Source: Hydrogenobaculum sp. 3684 (lineage in GTDB: Bacteria; Aquificota; Aquificia; Aquificales; Aquificaceae). Taken from it: a stretch of 64,000 nucleotides of DNA. Both the position numbers and the translations under genes were made by a program. The stretch covers positions 434,001 to 498,000 of the forward strand of contig NC_015557.1 of NCBI RefSeq assembly GCF_000213785.1. The letters run 5' to 3'. The notes beneath the pieces are model-generated. The model ran no database searches. It was not told the origin of the DNA and saw only the letters and a list, made by a program, of their open reading frames with translations. Of the stretch, positions 35,230-44,833 are shown piece after piece (position 1 is the stretch's first letter; every line of letters starts with the position of its first letter).

Positions 35230-38108
35230 AAGCTTATCTTGATAATATTAGAAAATATATACCACACTATTGGCCCATGACTACGTTTGTACATCATAAT
35301 CCTTTACACGGATTTGAAGATATGCCTTTTAAAGAAGCCTTAAAACAAGCTTCAAAACTTTATAAGGCAAAAGTTTATATGGATCCAGATTACTATGTAG
35401 AGCTCTACAAAGAAGGTATTATAAAAAGAGATATTTTAGAAAAAAATCTTTTTGAGTTTTTAAAAAGCATTGGGCTTCAGATGTATTTTGCTGAGTCCAA
35501 AAAGTTTATAACAGAAATAAGTCAAGACTGGAAATATTACAAAGTAAAATCTTCCACAACCCCAGATATAAACCTCATAGATTACTTCAATCAAAAGATA
35601 GTTAAAGACGAAGACACGCTATTTCAAGAGCTTATAGAAGATATGATGCTATCTGAAATATTAGATGCAATATTTGAAGATAACATAACAGATATCATAG
35701 AAAAAGAGATAGTGGAGTTTGTAGCAAGGTTTTTAGATGAAGGTCAGACTACAATGTCTATGCCAGAAAGACAAAAAGGCATGTTTGGAGCTTTTAAACT
35801 ATATGAAGGTTTAAATACTAGCTTAAACGAAGAAGAGTATGCAGATACCATACTACATGAGTTCTCTCCAAAAAACGTTGAAAGATATATACTAAATCAT
35901 CTTTTAAAAGATTTTGGATGGGCAGCTTTTATAAAATATAGAGAAGACAACGAGGATTATTATTTCCAGCAGATACACCCAGCATCTTTGCTTGAATATT
36001 TAGCCGTAAGGCTTCATTACGAGAAAAAATATCTAAACCGTTATCCTATATCAAATTTTGTAGAACTTCAAAAGGCTTTCGAGCAAAATAAAACGCTTTT
36101 TGTTTTGAAGCTTTTAAAAGCCAAAAACATACTTCCATCAAAATATATAGATAGATTAGAAGAAAAAGATAGCCCAAAAGCTATTTTAAGCGACTATCTC
36201 TCAGAGGAGGTGTTTTTAGAGGCTTACCGCATTCAAAACATAGCAAACGAACTTTTACTACACCTTGATAAACAAAAAGATATAACGGATTTTGCGTTTT
36301 TAATAGAAAAGTTAAAAGAAGAGGAAGGATACATATGGCTTAAATCTTTAGAAGATTCATATATAAAAGAGTACACTATAGATTTCTTGCAATCTAACGA
36401 AAAAATTCAAAGGGATATATTGGCAAGCGCCGTTTTTTGTATAGATGTAAGATCTGAGGCCATAAGAAGACATATTGAGAGGCTTGGAAACTACAACACC
36501 TACGGAGTAGCAGGCTTTTTTGGTACTCCAATAGCCTTTATAGAATTTGACAAAGGCCATGAGCAATATTTATGTCCAGCTTTGATAAAACCTCAAAAAA
36601 TAATATTTGAGCTTCCAGAAGACGAGCACCATGATTATAAGACAAAGCACAACATAAACTACACATTTAAAAAGACCTTAGAATCTCTTAAAAATAACCC
36701 CTACACACCGTTTTTTATGGTAGAAGCTATGGGATGGCTTTTTGGTGTAAACTTGTTTGGCAAAACCCTTTTTCCAGATTTTACACTAAAGATTTTATCT
36801 TTTATAAAAGCCAAAAAACCAAAAACACGTTTTACAATAGACAAACTAAGTGAAGAAGAAATAGAATTTTATGCAAAAAAGTTTTTTATACAAAAGATTC
36901 AAGAAGCTTATCATCAAGAGTTCAAAAAACACATAAACGATAAAAAAGCCAAAGATTTATTTGAAGCAATTATAAATGAAAACCACAAAGGTATAGATGA
37001 ACGTATTTTAGAGATTTTAAAAACAAAATACAACATAAACAAAGAAAGCTTTGAACTGGAAAAGATTAGACTTTCAAACGTAGGCTATACAGAAGAAGAA
37101 CAGATAAATCTTGTGGAAAACTTTTTAAAACTTATAGGACTTACAGAAAACATACCAAAGTTTGTACTTTTGATAGCTCATGGAAGCACTTCCGATAACA
37201 ATCCTTTTGAATCTGCCCTTGATTGTGGTGCTTGTGGTGGTAACAACGGACTTCCAAACGTTAGAATACTGGCAAATATAGCAAACAAAAGCCAAATAAG
37301 AAAAGGTTTAGAGAAAGTTGGTATCAAAATACCAGAAGATACAATATTTATACCAGGCATACACAACACTACCACCGACGAGATAACTTTTTACGATACA
37401 GAAGTTATACCTCAAAAAGATAGGGCGTTATTTGATAAAATAGTAAAAGATTTTAAAATAGCTTCTCAAAAAACAAGGGAAGAAAGGGCAAAAACGCTTC
37501 CCTATGCAGGTTCTGGTGATAGAATACCTGTTAGGGCTATAGACTGGTCTGAAACAAGGCCAGAGTGGGGACTTTCAAAAAATATGGGGGTTTATGTAGG
37601 AAAGCGTTCTAGCACCCAAAATATAGCTCTAAAAAATAGATTCTTTATGCAATCTTACACCTGGGAGATAGACAAAGACGACAAAATCCTCAAAAACATC
37701 CTTTCAGGGCCATTTATAATAGGTGAATGGATAAATATGGAACATTATTTTTCTACTACAGACAACGAAAGGCTTGGAGCTGGGTCTAAAGTATACCACA
37801 ACGTAGTAGCAAAAGTAGGCGTTTGGACAGGAAACTACGGTGATCTAAGGACAGGCCTTCCTTATCAAACTGTCTATCATGACGGGATACCTTACCATGA
37901 ACCCATAAGGCTTTTAACCTTTATAGAAGCACCTGCCGAAAAAGTCTTAGAAGCTGCCCAAGAGGTAAAAGAGGCTTTAAAACTAGTGGTTAACGAATGG
38001 GTAAGGCTTATAATAATAGACAAACTAAAAGGCGTAGCTTATACCTTTAAAGATGGAAACTTAGAAGTGCTTGTGGATTCTAGGGGCATAAATCAGTTTG
38101 TAATATAG
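35223..38108 (+). CDS. dabA: DabA-type inorganic-carbon pump subunit (DUF2309)
   Basis: A 961-residue cytoplasmic protein of the DUF2309/DabA family, a beta-carbonic-anhydrase-like zinc subunit that converts CO2 to bicarbonate when coupled to an ion-driven membrane partner. The proposed zinc and catalytic residues are present: C406 and D408 in FCIDVRSEAIRRHIE, and H653 and C668 in LLIAHGSTSDNNPFESALDCGACGGNNG. The H-to-C spacing of 15 equals that of the characterised Halothiobacillus enzyme. The N-terminal HYWPMTTFVHHNPLHGFED is also typical. In an rTCA-cycle autotroph this would supply bicarbonate or CO2 to the carboxylases (inference). Confidence 0.9.
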   Translation: MVKAYLDNIRKYIPHYWPMTTFVHHNPLHGFEDMPFKEALKQASKLYKAKVYMDPDYYVELYKEGIIKRDILEKNLFEFLKSIGLQMYFAESKKFITEISQDWKYYKVKSSTTPDINLIDYFNQKIVKDEDTLFQELIEDMMLSEILDAIFEDNITDIIEKEIVEFVARFLDEGQTTMSMPERQKGMFGAFKLYEGLNTSLNEEEYADTILHEFSPKNVERYILNHLLKDFGWAAFIKYREDNEDYYFQQIHPASLLEYLAVRLHYEKKYLNRYPISNFVELQKAFEQNKTLFVLKLLKAKNILPSKYIDRLEEKDSPKAILSDYLSEEVFLEAYRIQNIANELLLHLDKQKDITDFAFLIEKLKEEEGYIWLKSLEDSYIKEYTIDFLQSNEKIQRDILASAVFCIDVRSEAIRRHIERLGNYNTYGVAGFFGTPIAFIEFDKGHEQYLCPALIKPQKIIFELPEDEHHDYKTKHNINYTFKKTLESLKNNPYTPFFMVEAMGWLFGVNLFGKTLFPDFTLKILSFIKAKKPKTRFTIDKLSEEEIEFYAKKFFIQKIQEAYHQEFKKHINDKKAKDLFEAIINENHKGIDERILEILKTKYNINKESFELEKIRLSNVGYTEEEQINLVENFLKLIGLTENIPKFVLLIAHGSTSDNNPFESALDCGACGGNNGLPNVRILANIANKSQIRKGLEKVGIKIPEDTIFIPGIHNTTTDEITFYDTEVIPQKDRALFDKIVKDFKIASQKTREERAKTLPYAGSGDRIPVRAIDWSETRPEWGLSKNMGVYVGKRSSTQNIALKNRFFMQSYTWEIDKDDKILKNILSGPFIIGEWINMEHYFSTTDNERLGAGSKVYHNVVAKVGVWTGNYGDLRTGLPYQTVYHDGIPYHEPIRLLTFIEAPAEKVLEAAQEVKEALKLVVNEWVRLIIIDKLKGVAYTFKDGNLEVLVDSRGINQFVI

Positions 38109-38109
38109 T

Positions 38110-38595
38110 TTATATATAAAGTCCAGAGAAAAACTCCAACCTGTTTATAGGTTTTGTGTTTATATCTTTTAGCTTTGCCCTTTTTAATGGATGATACACC
38201 TCAGGGTCTATTTCCAACAGAGGATAATAAAAAAAATCTCTTTCTAAAAGATATGGATGCGGAACTTCTAAAGGTTTCGTGAGTATGATGTTCTTATTGA
38301 AAAGTAATATATCTATATCTATTTCTCTTGGATACCATCTTGGTCTTTCTTGTCTTCCTAAATCTTTTTCTATTTGTTTTATAGTTTTTAAAAGCTCAAA
38401 ATCACCTAAATTAGTTTGGATTTTTGCTACAAAGTTTAAAAATTTTGGCTGATTTTCCATACCAAAGGGCAAACTTTCATACACAAAAGATATTTTTTCT
38501 ACATAAGATATCTCTTTTAACCTGTCTAAGGCTTTTATTAGATAAGAAATTCTATCACCCAAGTTGCTTCCTATACCAAGGTATACGACATTCAT
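38110..38595 (-). CDS. folK: 6-hydroxymethyl-7,8-dihydropterin pyrophosphokinase
   Basis: Transfers pyrophosphate from ATP to the pterin in folate synthesis. The 161-residue protein has the N-terminal YLGIGSNLGDR, the substrate region ESLPFGMENQPKFLNFVAKIQT, and the signature RPRWYPREIDIDILLF followed by PHPYLLERDFFYYPLLEI. All expected acidic magnesium ligands (DIDIL) are present. It overlaps the end of the upstream amidohydrolase gene by 4 nt. Other folate genes are not in the window; RibH two genes upstream belongs to the flavin pathway. Confidence 0.94.
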   Translation of the reverse strand: MNVVYLGIGSNLGDRISYLIKALDRLKEISYVEKISFVYESLPFGMENQPKFLNFVAKIQTNLGDFELLKTIKQIEKDLGRQERPRWYPREIDIDILLFNKNIILTKPLEVPHPYLLERDFFYYPLLEIDPEVYHPLKRAKLKDINTKPINRLEFFSGLYI

Positions 38596-39869
38596 ACCAA
38601 AGCGCTTTGGATTTTTTCTTTCCAGCGATTTACGTTGAATTTGAGTTTTTCTATGTCTATAGTCCTAAACTCCCCTTTATGATACAACACTTTGCCCCTT
38701 GCTATAGTAGTTTCTACCGAACTTTCGTTTAAAGAGTAAAGAAGTAGTGCTTTCTCATTGTAAATAGGGATATTTGATATATCTTCGCTTGGGTTTATTA
38801 TAAGTATATCAGCGTCATAACCTTCTTTTATAATACCAGCTTTTATATTAAAAGCCTCAAAACCATTTTTGGTAGCTATATCTATGGCGGTGTTTACAGG
38901 CATAGCGGTTGAATCCTCGAAATAACCTTTTTGAAGTTTAGCCATAATAGACATCTCCTCCAACATAGAAAGGTTATCGTTAGAAGCTTCCCCGTCTGTA
39001 CCAAGAGCTACTTTGACACCTTTTTTAACATACTCCCAAATAGGCGCTATGCCAGATCCAAGCTTTAGATTGCTATCTGGACAATGAACTACTGTTATCT
39101 TCCTTTGAGAAGCTATAGATACTTCGTCTTCATTGAGGTGCACAGCATGGGCTCCTATAAACTTATCAGACAATATACCTATTTCATCTAAATATTCTAA
39201 CGGATGTTTTGAATATTTTTCCAATATTCCTTCTACTTCTTTTCTGGTTTCAGATATGTGCATATGTATATAAGCGTCAAACTCTTTTGCTAGCTCAAGG
39301 GATTTTTGAAGGGTATCTTTAGAACAGGTATAAACACTGTGAGGGCACAAAACCGGTATAACAGACTTATGAGATCTAAAGGTTTCTAAAAAATATTTTG
39401 CTCTTTCGAGGTATTCTTTTGGAGTAGAGGCAACTTTTGTTGGAAAATCAAGTATCCCAAAACCAATACCAGCCCTTATACCAACTTCTTCTACCACACT
39501 GGCCACTTCTTCTTCAAAAAAATACATATCAAGAAAAAATGTGGTGCCCCCTCTTATCATCTTTGCAGCAGCCAACAGTGTACCATCTTTTACAAACTCT
39601 TTTGATACAAATTTTGATTCTAAAGGCCATATAACTTTTTGAAGCCAATCCATGAGCGTGAGATCTTGACCGATACCTTTTAAAAGGCTCATGGCTGCAT
39701 GGGTGTGCATGTTACAAAAAGCGCTCATAACGATCTTATCTTTTGCGTTTATAGTTTCTTTTGCTGGTTCTTCTATGTTTTGTTTTATGCTTTTAATAAT
39801 ACCATCTTTTATACCAATATCTAAAACAGCGCCATCTAAGTGAGCGTTTTTTATAAGTATGTCAAACAT
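38592..39869 (-). CDS. mtaD: Amidohydrolase: 5'-methylthioadenosine/S-adenosylhomocysteine deaminase type
   Basis: Zinc-dependent TIM-barrel deaminase of the TrzA/AtzA/MtaD group, about 425 residues. Metal and substrate motifs are MHTHAAMSLLKGIGQDLTLMDWL (HxH), HMHISETRKEVE, GAHAVHLNEDE and ALGTDGEASNDNLSM. MtaD-type enzymes deaminate methylthioadenosine and S-adenosylhomocysteine. Other cytosine/guanine-type substrates are possible because the family is promiscuous. The ATG at 39869 is the likely start; the frame also has a TTG 6 nt earlier that overlaps the ribH stop. No strong ribosome site, so translation is probably coupled to ribH. Confidence 0.82.
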   Translation of the reverse strand: MFDILIKNAHLDGAVLDIGIKDGIIKSIKQNIEEPAKETINAKDKIVMSAFCNMHTHAAMSLLKGIGQDLTLMDWLQKVIWPLESKFVSKEFVKDGTLLAAAKMIRGGTTFFLDMYFFEEEVASVVEEVGIRAGIGFGILDFPTKVASTPKEYLERAKYFLETFRSHKSVIPVLCPHSVYTCSKDTLQKSLELAKEFDAYIHMHISETRKEVEGILEKYSKHPLEYLDEIGILSDKFIGAHAVHLNEDEVSIASQRKITVVHCPDSNLKLGSGIAPIWEYVKKGVKVALGTDGEASNDNLSMLEEMSIMAKLQKGYFEDSTAMPVNTAIDIATKNGFEAFNIKAGIIKEGYDADILIINPSEDISNIPIYNEKALLLYSLNESSVETTIARGKVLYHKGEFRTIDIEKLKFNVNRWKEKIQSALV

Positions 39870-39871
39870 AA

Positions 39872-40327
39872 TCAAAGGTTTCTTAAAACGTTTATAGTCT
39901 CTATTAAAGCCATTGCCGCTTCAAAACCCTTGTTGCCTTGTTTAGTACCAGAGCGCTCTATAGCTTGCTCTATGCTGTCTGCTGTTATCACACCAAAAGC
40001 TATAGGCTTTTCAAGTTCTAAGGATATAACTGCCAAACCCTTAGATACTTCTGCGGCTATATAGTCAAAATGAGGCGTCTGACCTCTTATGAGCACTCCA
40101 AGAGCCAAAACACCATCTACATCTTTTTTTGCAAGCTTTTTACAGGCTAAAGGCAATTCCCATGCTCCTGGTACTCTTACCAGCATTATATCTGTTTCTT
40201 TTACCCCGTGTCTTTTTAGAGCATCGTAAGAGCCCTCTATAAGCCTATCTACAAGGGTTGAATTAAACCTAGAAGCTACTATACCTATCCTTAAACCTTC
40301 ACCTAAAAAAGAGCCTTCTATAATCAT
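39872..40327 (-). CDS. ribH: 6,7-dimethyl-8-ribityllumazine synthase
   Basis: Penultimate enzyme of riboflavin synthesis, forming 60-mer capsids in Aquifex. The 151-residue length is normal. It has [24 protein letters not shown], the substrate loop [41 protein letters not shown] with the catalytic His, and [38 protein letters not shown] box lies about 10 nt before the ATG, implying a leader of only about 3 nt. The amidohydrolase and folK follow in an overlapping array. Confidence 0.95.
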   Translation of the reverse strand: MIIEGSFLGEGLRIGIVASRFNSTLVDRLIEGSYDALKRHGVKETDIMLVRVPGAWELPLACKKLAKKDVDGVLALGVLIRGQTPHFDYIAAEVSKGLAVISLELEKPIAFGVITADSIEQAIERSGTKQGNKGFEAAMALIETINVLRNL

Positions 40328-40350
40328 AACTATTAGATTATAAACTATTT

Positions 40351-40752
40351 TTACCGCTTTTTCTTAACAAAAACTCTGACATATGTGGGTTTTGATAGAT
40401 TTGGTTTTACCAAAAAAGGTATAGGTGCTTCAATATTTACTTTTGCAATATTTATTCCGGTTTTAAGAGTCCTAGCGTTTATATAGGCTTTTGTATCTCT
40501 TAACGTTTTAGGATTTAAAACCCTATCCACCACCAGTACGCTTAAAATAACGTTCTTAGGTTCCACTATGTAAACGTAATCCTTAGATTTATGCTTTACG
40601 TGAACGGTTTTGTAGACCTCTATCGGTACATAGTTTCCATAGTTTACGTAAAGCCACAATCCAACGCTTATAAACAAAGCCAAAAGTTTTAGCTGCCAAT
40701 CCTTAATTATAATATCTTTACTAAAAGCCATAAAATCTTTTGATTTTACCAT
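40351..40752 (-). CDS. Single-repeat YbbR-like membrane-anchored protein
   Basis: A 133-residue protein with an N-terminal membrane helix ([20 protein letters not shown]) and one YbbR-type beta repeat ([34 protein letters not shown]...[14 protein letters not shown]). YbbR proteins in other bacteria have several repeats and sit next to the diadenylate cyclase gene. Here there is only one repeat and no cyclase gene, so that link is absent. The N-terminal [22 protein letters not shown] pattern is the family hallmark. It starts 1 nt after the stop of the DnaC-like gene, so both are co-expressed. Confidence 0.72.
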   Translation of the reverse strand: MVKSKDFMAFSKDIIIKDWQLKLLALFISVGLWLYVNYGNYVPIEVYKTVHVKHKSKDYVYIVEPKNVILSVLVVDRVLNPKTLRDTKAYINARTLKTGINIAKVNIEAPIPFLVKPNLSKPTYVRVFVKKKR

Positions 40753-40753
40753 A

Positions 40754-41689
40754 TTAAGTTCCTTTTTTCGTTTTCCCTTTTAACGCTCTTCTATCCTGCC
40801 CAAATATATATATAAAATCACACATCTCCCCCAACCTTGAAGCTATACTATCTCCCAACCTTAAGGCTAAGTCTCCTCTTAAAGCATTTGGTAGATCTTT
40901 GTAAGAAAATACTTTTCCACGCACGTCTTCTTGCTCGTTCTCAAAAGGTTTCTTTTGTAATTTTAATGTTATCATATCCATCTTTTTCTTGTTGCTTTTG
41001 GTGGCTGGTTTATCTTCAAGTCCCACATCTTTTGGGTTAATATCGTATCTTGCAAGATCAAAATTTGTAGTTATAACAATTGGCCTCATGTCGTTATAAC
41101 GAGAAGATATTATATATGTAATTAAATCTCTATTGTAATCTGTTAGCACTTCGCTACCAAGATCATCTAAGACAAGTATGGGCGATTTGATTATCTTTGT
41201 AAGAAATTTATCATAACTGTTCATATTCTCAGCATATCTATCTTTACCTATAAGAGCTTTTAAATCTACTATAAGCGTTCTCACATCGTAAAAAAGCCCT
41301 TTTATTTTGTATTTTTCTTCTAAATAAAGCAAAAGAAATACAGACAAATAAGTTTTTCCAACCCCTGGTGGTCCTATTAAAAAAAGTCCTTTCCCTGAAT
41401 TTTCTTTAAATTTATTAACGTAATCAAGTACAGATATATAGGCATTTGTATAGCTTTGATTTACGCCTTCGTTGTTTAAAATATCTTGGTTGTTTGCTAT
41501 ACTCCAATATCTTTTTGGTATGTTCATAGCCCTTAGCAAAGGTTCTTTAGAAGAAAACATACAATCGCAATGTTCTACAGTGTTATCCTCTGTTATTATA
41601 AACCCTTTGCCTTTACATTTTGGGCATACAGATTTTTTATTTAAATTAAGATTTTCAAAAGATTTTAAATCGTTATTTACATTGTTCAT
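40754..41689 (-). CDS. dnaC: DnaC-like AAA+ helicase loader
   Basis: A 311-residue AAA+ ATPase. An N-terminal Cys cluster (CPKCKGKGFIITEDNTVEHCDC) is followed by Walker [13 protein letters not shown], Walker B ILVLDDLGSE and sensor 1 VITTNF, the arrangement of DnaC/DnaI helicase loaders. Aquifex DnaC, structurally characterised, is of this type. The C-terminal helix RLGEMCDFIYIFGQDRR follows an extended insertion. An IstB-type transposition ATPase is unlikely because no transposase is adjacent. An extended -10 TGATATATT places the transcript start exactly at the ATG. Confidence 0.85.
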   Translation of the reverse strand: MNNVNNDLKSFENLNLNKKSVCPKCKGKGFIITEDNTVEHCDCMFSSKEPLLRAMNIPKRYWSIANNQDILNNEGVNQSYTNAYISVLDYVNKFKENSGKGLFLIGPPGVGKTYLSVFLLLYLEEKYKIKGLFYDVRTLIVDLKALIGKDRYAENMNSYDKFLTKIIKSPILVLDDLGSEVLTDYNRDLITYIISSRYNDMRPIVITTNFDLARYDINPKDVGLEDKPATKSNKKKMDMITLKLQKKPFENEQEDVRGKVFSYKDLPNALRGDLALRLGDSIASRLGEMCDFIYIFGQDRRALKGKTKKGT

Positions 41690-41695
41690 AATAAC

Positions 41696-41704
41696 AATAT
41701 ATCA
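41696..41704 (-). promoter_or_regulatory. Extended -10 of the dnaC-like gene, leaderless
   Basis: Minus-strand TGATATATT, +1 predicted on the A of the ATG at 41689; no -35 consensus and no Shine-Dalgarno. Confidence 0.66.
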
Positions 41705-41721
41705 AATTGCCAAAAAAGTTT

Positions 41722-43206
41722 CTATGCTTTTAACTTTATCTTAAAATCAATGGCAAAAAACAACACCCCTATAAGGGCAAACACCACACACCAGAAAAAT
41801 AAATCTTGGAAAGCTTCCGAAAAAGCCTGTAATTCCATAGCCTTGTATAAAATAGCCTCTTTTATTGGTTTTGATAGATAATTGGAATTTAAAAACTCTT
41901 TTATTTTAAAAGCGTTAAAACTTTGGATAAAACTTATATTGTCAAAATGAAAATCTGTTCTGGCATTTAATATATTTGTAGCAATAGCCGTACCAAAAGA
42001 GCCCCCTATAAACCTTATATAATCAAGAATGGTAATCACTATAAGCATTTTTTCCTCTAATCCAGATAAAGCGATAACGGTAACCGGTGGGAAAAATAAA
42101 CCAAGTCCAACACCAACTATTATAAGCTGTAATTCTGCCACTGATTTTGGTGTATAGTAATCAAATTTTAACAAGAAAAAATAAAGACTTCCAATATATA
42201 TAGCAGTTGATACCAAAAGAACGATCTTCGGATTTTTCTTATCGCTCAGTACTCCCCCTACAGTCGAAAAAACAGCTATAGAAATGGCAAAAGGAAGCAG
42301 TATGAGACCTGTTTTAAAACTCTCTATTCCTTTTAACTTTTCAAAAAACAAAGGCAACGCATAAAAAACAGCATACATAGAAAAACCAAGGATCCAAAAA
42401 TATGCAAAAAACGCCATAAGAAAGTTTCTTTTTGAAAATACGCTAAGGTCTATAAGCTTATTTTTAGAATATAGATCTATTCCTATATAAAGTAAAAAGC
42501 TTATCAAAGCTATATAGGAAAATATTATAGTGATATTTGAACTAAACCATCCCCATTTCTGACCATTTGATAAAAGCACTATCAAAGATACTGTGCTTAT
42601 ACTTATAAATAAAAGGCTTATCAGGTTAAAACTTTCTATTTTTTTACCAGTTTTTAGGTTTTTAAGAAAGAAAATAGATAAAAACGTGTTTAAAATACCC
42701 ACAGGAACATTTACAAAAAATATAGCTTCCCAGCCTATATGTTGAGTAAGCCATCCGCCTATGGTAGGACCAGCTGCCGGGGCTAAACTAGCTCCAAGAC
42801 CAAAAATACCCATAGCAGTGCCTTTGTTTTCAAAAACACTAAAAAGTATCGCCTGAGCTGATACCATTATAAGAGCTTCCGCAGCCCCCTGAATACTTCT
42901 AAATACTATAATCTCACTTAGACTGTGAGATGTTCCACACATATAACTTGCTCCTGTGAAAAGCCCAATACCTGCTACAAACATATTTTTTAAACCAACT
43001 TTGGATTCTATATACTCAATTAAAGGTAAAAGCACTGCAGAAGATATCATATAAGCGGTAACTACCCATTGAATACCATATAAATCTGTGTGTAAAGGTG
43101 CAATCATTTTAGGCAAAGCAACATCTACTATCGTGGTATCCAAAATGGCCATGAAGGCCCCTATCATTACGATTATTGCATGAAGTATTTTTTCTTGAAC
43201 GCTCAC
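41722..43206 (-). CDS. DHA2-family (EmrB/QacA-like) multidrug efflux transporter
   Basis: A 494-residue, 14-helix proton-driven exporter of the major facilitator superfamily. The helix-1 motif is GAFMAILDTTIVDVALPKM. Motif A region IEYIESKVGLKNMFVAG and the motif C region GIFGLGASLAPAAGPTIGGWL identify a drug:H+ antiporter. No membrane-fusion partner such as EmrA is adjacent, so it may work alone in the inner membrane. Translation starts at GTG 43206, which overlaps the carB stop (GTGA), so it is co-translated with carB. The substrate is unknown. Confidence 0.88.
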   Translation of the reverse strand: MSVQEKILHAIIVMIGAFMAILDTTIVDVALPKMIAPLHTDLYGIQWVVTAYMISSAVLLPLIEYIESKVGLKNMFVAGIGLFTGASYMCGTSHSLSEIIVFRSIQGAAEALIMVSAQAILFSVFENKGTAMGIFGLGASLAPAAGPTIGGWLTQHIGWEAIFFVNVPVGILNTFLSIFFLKNLKTGKKIESFNLISLLFISISTVSLIVLLSNGQKWGWFSSNITIIFSYIALISFLLYIGIDLYSKNKLIDLSVFSKRNFLMAFFAYFWILGFSMYAVFYALPLFFEKLKGIESFKTGLILLPFAISIAVFSTVGGVLSDKKNPKIVLLVSTAIYIGSLYFFLLKFDYYTPKSVAELQLIIVGVGLGLFFPPVTVIALSGLEEKMLIVITILDYIRFIGGSFGTAIATNILNARTDFHFDNISFIQSFNAFKIKEFLNSNYLSKPIKEAILYKAMELQAFSEAFQDLFFWCVVFALIGVLFFAIDFKIKLKA

Positions 43207-44789
43207 CTTATCTCCTGCAAGGAGAAAACTTCTATTTTTCCATTGCTAGTTTTTATAGCTTTTATAGCTTCTAGTATTGCATATCCTCCTCTTATAGTGG
43301 TGGTGTAAGATATTTTATGATTTATGGCAGCTCTTCTTATATAAAAAGCATCTGAGCGTTCTTTATGACCAGAGGGTGTGTTTATGATTATCTGAATATC
43401 TCCATTTGCTATGTAATCTACTATATTTGGACGTCCTTCTGAAACTTTTAAAACTTTTTCCACCAAAATATTCTTTGATTTTAAGAAAGACGCTGTTCCT
43501 TCAGTGCAAAGTACTTTAAAGCCAAGATTTAAAAACTCAGATACTAGCTCAACTATCTTTGGCTTATCTCTATCGGCTACTGAAATAAAAACGTTTCCAG
43601 AAAGTGGTATTTTGCTTCCAACCGCTAATTGGGCTTTATAGTAAGCTATACCAAAAGAAGTACCAATACCCATCACTTCACCGGTACTCTTCATCTCTGG
43701 TCCCAATATCGGGTCTACCTCTGGGAATTTATTCCAAGGAAATACCGCCTCTTTTATAGTAAAGTATTTAAAATCTTTAGGCAAAAAATCAGATGCTATA
43801 TGATGCTCTTTGTTAAATACTTCAGGAGCAATTTCTCTTAGCTTTTTGCCAAGCGATATTTTTGTAGCTATCTTTGCCAACGGATATCCAACGCTTTTGC
43901 TAACGTAAGGTACGGTTCTAGAGGCTCTTGGGTTTACTTCAAGCACATATGGAATGTTGTCTTTTATAGCAAATTGAAGATTTATAAGCCCTTTCACCTT
44001 TAAAGCTTTTGCTATTTTTATAGTTTGCTCTCTTATTTCTTTTAAAACATCCTCTTTTAAGGTATAAGGTGGGATAGAAGCTGCACTATCACCAGAATGA
44101 ATCCCAGCTTCTTCTATATGTTCCATGATAGCACCTATTAAAACATCCTCTCCGTCTGATAAAGCATCTACGTCTACTTCTATAGAATCGTTCAAGTATT
44201 TATCTATTAAAACAGGTCTTTGATAGCTTACATCCACTGCCTGTTCAAGATAATCAAGAAGTTCGTCTTCTGTGTAAACGATTTTCATAGCCCTTCCCCC
44301 CAGTACGTAAGAGGGCCTTACTAAAACAGGATAACCTATATCTTTTGCAACTTTTATAGCTTCTTCTTTTGTGATAGCGATACCGCCTTCTGGTTGCAAA
44401 ATACCAAGCTCTTTCATTAAAGCGTTAAACCTTCCCCTGTCCTCAGCCAAATCTATACTGTCTGGAGATGTGCCCAACACTTGGATATTTTTTTCCCTAA
44501 ACTCACTAGCTAACTTCAAAGGTGTTTGACCGCCAAACTGAAGAAGTACTCCAAGTACATCGCTTTCCCTTTTTATCACATAGCTTACATTTTCCATTAC
44601 GATAGGCTCAAAATAAAGTCTTGTGGCAGTATCATAATCTGTGGAAACAGTTTCTGGATTACAGTTTATCATAATAGCATCAAAGCCTTCTTCTTGCACT
44701 GCCTGTATGGCATGTACACAAGCGTAATCAAACTCTATGCCTTGGCCTATTCTATTTGGGCCGCTTCCTAGTATAATAACTTTCTTCAT
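43203..44789 (-). CDS. carB: Carbamoyl-phosphate synthase large subunit, C-terminal half
   Basis: Encodes only the second half of the usual about 1,070-residue CarB: 528 residues with a second-half start (KKVIILGSGPNRIGQGIEFDYACVHA). The second ATP-grasp domain shows GGQTPLKLA and VRPSYVLGGRAMKIVY, and VLEVNPRASRTVPYVSK carries metal ligands. The C-terminal MGS-like allosteric domain has FISVADRDKPKIVELVSEF and INTPSGHKERSDAFYIRRAA. Split carB genes are known in Aquifex and some methanogens; the N-terminal half is not in the window. The first codon of the frame is a TTG; ATG 44789 is the better start. No ribosome site is seen. Confidence 0.93.
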   Translation of the reverse strand: MKKVIILGSGPNRIGQGIEFDYACVHAIQAVQEEGFDAIMINCNPETVSTDYDTATRLYFEPIVMENVSYVIKRESDVLGVLLQFGGQTPLKLASEFREKNIQVLGTSPDSIDLAEDRGRFNALMKELGILQPEGGIAITKEEAIKVAKDIGYPVLVRPSYVLGGRAMKIVYTEDELLDYLEQAVDVSYQRPVLIDKYLNDSIEVDVDALSDGEDVLIGAIMEHIEEAGIHSGDSAASIPPYTLKEDVLKEIREQTIKIAKALKVKGLINLQFAIKDNIPYVLEVNPRASRTVPYVSKSVGYPLAKIATKISLGKKLREIAPEVFNKEHHIASDFLPKDFKYFTIKEAVFPWNKFPEVDPILGPEMKSTGEVMGIGTSFGIAYYKAQLAVGSKIPLSGNVFISVADRDKPKIVELVSEFLNLGFKVLCTEGTASFLKSKNILVEKVLKVSEGRPNIVDYIANGDIQIIINTPSGHKERSDAFYIRRAAINHKISYTTTIRGGYAILEAIKAIKTSNGKIEVFSLQEIR

Positions 44790-44817
44790 CAATATAATAA
44801 TATATAATAAAAATCCA

Positions 44818-44826
44818 TGTTATAAT
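44818..44826 (+). promoter_or_regulatory. Extended -10 of trpE, leaderless
   Basis: TGTTATAAT (perfect TGnTATAAT) with +1 predicted 1 nt before the ATG at 44834. No Shine-Dalgarno. Confidence 0.7.
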
Positions 44827-44833
44827 AAGAAAA

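Noticed and set aside
40754-41689. IstB-type transposition helper ATPase as an alternative for the DnaC-like gene
   Set aside because: No transposase or inverted repeat nearby, and the N-terminal Cys cluster fits helicase loaders.
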